DNA from: Cyanobacteria bacterium FACHB-DQ100
Lineage (GTDB): Bacteria; Cyanobacteriota; Cyanobacteriia; Leptolyngbyales; Leptolyngbyaceae
DNA length: 64,000 nt
Direction: 5' to 3'
Assembly (NCBI GenBank): GCA_014695195.1
Contig: JACJNW010000011.1
Location: forward strand, 62,001-126,000
The position numbers and the translations under genes were made by a program. The notes beneath the pieces were generated by a model. That model saw only the letters and a list, made by a program, of their open reading frames with translations, was not told where the DNA came from and did not search any database. Shown here one piece after another: positions 62,107-64,000 of the stretch (the first letter of the stretch is position 1; each line of letters starts with the position of its first letter).

Positions 62107-63066
62107 ATGCTGAGTTGCTCTATTCCTGTTACAGTCATTACTGGTTATCTTGGGTCAGGCAAAACAACACTGCTGAATCATCTTCTGCATCATGAACACG
62201 GTAAAAAAGTTGCTGTGATTGTGAATGAATTTGGGGACGTAGGCATTGATAGTCAGCTTGTGATGGATGCTGATGAAGAAATTTTAGAAATGAACAATGG
62301 CTGCATTTGTTGTACAGTTCGGGGGGATTTAATTCGGATTGTTGGTAACTTAATGGAGAAGCGCGAGAAGTTTGATCACATTGTGATTGAAACCACTGGA
62401 TTAGCTGATCCAGCCCCAGTCATTCAATCCTTTTTTGTCGATGAAACAATGCGATCTAAAACGCAGTTAGATGCCGTTGTTACGGTTGTTGATGCGAAAT
62501 ATATTTGGGAGCATTGGGATAGCAATGAAGCGCAAGAACAAATTGCGTTTGCCGATGTTATTCTGCTCAACAAGATTGATCTCGTTTCTGCTGAACGGCT
62601 CGGAACGTTAGAACAGCGAATTCGGTCAGTGAATGCCTTTGCCAAACTCTACCGGACTCACAACTGCAATCTTGAGATCAGTTCGATTTTAGGAGTGAAA
62701 GCGTTTGACCTCAAAAATGCTTTATCAATTGATCCAGAGTTTCTCAACGAATCAGCGCATGAGCATGACGAGACTGTTTTCTCAGTCTCGATCGTTGAGC
62801 CTGGGGTTGTAAACAGCGACAAACTCACAACCTGGTTAAATCAACTCGTCCAGATTCAAGGTCAAAACATCTTTCGGATGAAAGGCATTTTGAATGTAGA
62901 CGATGAGGATCGACGGTTTGTACTTCAGGGGGTGCATATGTTGTTAGACGGCAGACCGGGGCGACCCTGGAAATCCGACGAACTGCGGAGGAATGAGATG
63001 GTGTTTATCGGGCGAGAGTTGCCAGAAGCAGAACTCAAAAGCGGCTTCCAATCATGTCTGGTCTAG
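62107..63066 (+). CDS. CobW/P47K-family GTPase, nitrile hydratase activator type
   Basis: A 319-residue metal-chaperone GTPase of the COG0523 family. Walker A GYLGSGKT is at 13-20; the metal-binding CICC (66-69) is in NNGCICCTVRGDL; ETTGLADPAP and NKIDL follow. The C-terminal CobW_C domain is about 220-315. P47K members insert iron or cobalt into nitrile hydratase and related enzymes. With nitrile hydratase beta just downstream, that role is the best reading. 202 bases separate it from fmdB. Confidence 0.88.
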   Translation: MLSCSIPVTVITGYLGSGKTTLLNHLLHHEHGKKVAVIVNEFGDVGIDSQLVMDADEEILEMNNGCICCTVRGDLIRIVGNLMEKREKFDHIVIETTGLADPAPVIQSFFVDETMRSKTQLDAVVTVVDAKYIWEHWDSNEAQEQIAFADVILLNKIDLVSAERLGTLEQRIRSVNAFAKLYRTHNCNLEISSILGVKAFDLKNALSIDPEFLNESAHEHDETVFSVSIVEPGVVNSDKLTTWLNQLVQIQGQNIFRMKGILNVDDEDRRFVLQGVHMLLDGRPGRPWKSDELRRNEMVFIGRELPEAELKSGFQSCLV

Positions 63067-63113
63067 ATTTTGCAGCAAGAACATAACCTCATCTATCAGT
63101 AGGATCTGATGAT

Positions 63114-63629
63114 ATGAAAAAGCTAGATGCGTACAGTGTCAGTATTGGGGTGCTAGGTGCGATCGATACTCATCTCACAGCGACACTCATTCTTGTCCCC
63201 GTGTGGGTAACGTTTATTGCTTGGGCATCGTTCTTTATCCTGGGAGGTAAGTCTTCAGGGCTTAAACAGAGCATTGCGTCTAATCTAACGGGAATCGCGA
63301 TCGCATCTCTCACGCTTCTGGCGATCGCAGCTTTGGGAAGTAACCCTCTAATTGTTGCAATCTGTGTTGGACTTGGCAGCGCGGCAATGGTGCAAGCTTC
63401 AAAAGTTCCTTTATTGAGAGCAATTCCGGCGATCGTTTGGGGGTTTGCTTCCACGGTTGGAACCACGATCGCGACCGACAAAGCAATTACAACTCCAGGA
63501 CTAGAAAATCCAGCACTCGTTGCAGCAGCAGCGATGATTTTAGGCGGAGTTTTCGGTTATCTATCAGAGATTTGGGGCGAAGCGATGACGACACAAGGCG
63601 TTCCCACGAGAGAGCAAACTCGCGTCTAG
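63114..63629 (+). CDS. DUF1097 membrane protein
   Basis: A 170-residue protein with four to five hydrophobic segments (LILVPVWVTFIAWASFFIL, LTGIAIASLTLLAIAAL, LIVAICVGLGSAAMV, LVAAAAMILGGVFGYL). It belongs to the DUF1097 group; the role is unknown. Placed between the CobW-type GTPase and nitrile hydratase, it may carry a small amide, nitrile or ammonia across the membrane, but that is inference. It starts at ATG 63114, 47 bases after cobW. Confidence 0.8.
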   Translation: MKKLDAYSVSIGVLGAIDTHLTATLILVPVWVTFIAWASFFILGGKSSGLKQSIASNLTGIAIASLTLLAIAALGSNPLIVAICVGLGSAAMVQASKVPLLRAIPAIVWGFASTVGTTIATDKAITTPGLENPALVAAAAMILGGVFGYLSEIWGEAMTTQGVPTREQTRV

Positions 63630-63665
63630 GCAAGCCGTGGATCATTTACACAGAGAAGAATCAAG

Positions 63666-64000
63666 ATGAAACTACAGCACTACATTGGTGGAATTGAAGG
63701 ATTAGCACCTTCTAGCTTTGAAAAACGGGTATTTGTTCAACCCTGGGAAAAACGCATCTTTGGCATTCACGTTGCCATGATGGGATTAAGTAACCATCTA
63801 GACGCAGTTAAAACTGTCCCGACTCGGTTTAAGAGCTTTTGGACTTGGGGGCATCTGCGTAAAGGTGCTGAAGGGATGAATCCCTTTGACTATTTCAAGT
63901 ACCGCTACTATGAAAAGTGGTTGGGTGGAATTTCTGGCTTTTTTGTCGAATCAGGCTATGTTTCCAAAGAGGAGCTTGATGCAAAAACGACCGCCTATCT
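63666..64000 (+). CDS. Nitrile hydratase beta subunit (N-terminal part, cut by window)
   Basis: The visible 111 residues match the N-terminus of nitrile hydratase beta: HYIGGIEGL near the start, VQPWEKRIFGIHVAMMGL (the WExRxFG landmark), and FDYFKYRYYEKWLGG with the conserved YYExW. Thiocyanate hydrolase subunits share this fold, so the substrate class is not fixed. The enzyme hydrates nitriles to amides using Fe or Co bound by the alpha subunit, which should lie just beyond the window with the beta C-terminus. It starts at ATG 63666, 36 bases after DUF1097. Confidence 0.85.
   Translation, partial: MKLQHYIGGIEGLAPSSFEKRVFVQPWEKRIFGIHVAMMGLSNHLDAVKTVPTRFKSFWTWGHLRKGAEGMNPFDYFKYRYYEKWLGGISGFFVESGYVSKEELDAKTTAY

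Noticed and set aside
1-64000. tRNA, rRNA or CRISPR arrays
   Set aside because: No tRNA T-loop/acceptor pattern, rRNA segment or regularly spaced repeats were seen by eye; a covariance-model scan would be needed to exclude small RNAs.

Overview
The window comes from a cyanobacterial chromosome. The HIP1 palindrome GCGATCGC and its GATCGC-type variants recur throughout. Psb27, an ndhA-I-G-E operon, Ftn2/ZipN, a SigC-like sigma factor, FurA-type Fur and SphS/SphR-like regulators all point the same way. Intergenic C-rich repeats and moderate GC suggest a filamentous, Leptolyngbya-like lineage; that placement is inference. I saw no tRNA, rRNA or CRISPR array.

0-10 kb: the start of a heptose-kinase-like gene, an SGNH hydrolase, psb27, a membrane TPR protein, a saccharopine-dehydrogenase-like oxidoreductase, recN with a TlyA-type methyltransferase, a HAD protein, a methyltransferase and a coupled pair of 'arsenosugar/rSAM-selenodomain' transferases. 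10-25 kb: two glycosyltransferases (one a GT2 + GT25-like fusion), NAD kinase, ndhAIGE, citrate synthase, a cytosine-deaminase relative, leuB, a coiled-coil protein and trpC. 24-36 kb: lpdA, ileS, a DUF4160/DUF2442 pair, a DUF938 methyltransferase, a 1177-residue STAND ATPase with 14 WD40 repeats, and a divergent LuxR-type regulator followed by a PAS histidine kinase. 36-52 kb: pdhA, ftn2, an AEC transporter, the SphR/SphS-like pair, an RsuA/RluB-type pseudouridine synthase coupled to a RodZ-like protein, a nuclease-helicase (DUF2075), the sigma factor, fur, a peptidoglycan-binding protein, an amino-acid permease and a methyltransferase with a lipoprotein signal.

54-64 kb is the most distinctive region. 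A leftward set (Rof-like protein, OsmC-like protein, acyl-CoA-dehydrogenase-fold enzyme, NrtA/SsuA-like binding protein, permease, ATPase) faces away from a rightward set (formamidase, FmdB zinc ribbon, CobW/P47K GTPase, DUF1097 membrane protein, nitrile hydratase beta subunit cut by the window end). Together they look like uptake and breakdown of an organic nitrogen compound through a nitrile and amide. The substrate is unknown. Oddities in it: a 127-residue extension before the lipoprotein signal of the binding protein, an acyl-CoA dehydrogenase fold without the usual catalytic-Glu motif, an OsmC protein lacking the second cysteine, and a Rof-like protein although cyanobacteria generally lack Rho.

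Starts were chosen from family N-termini and ribosome-binding sites, so several are shorter than the longest open frame. All family calls are from reading the sequence; no database search was run.
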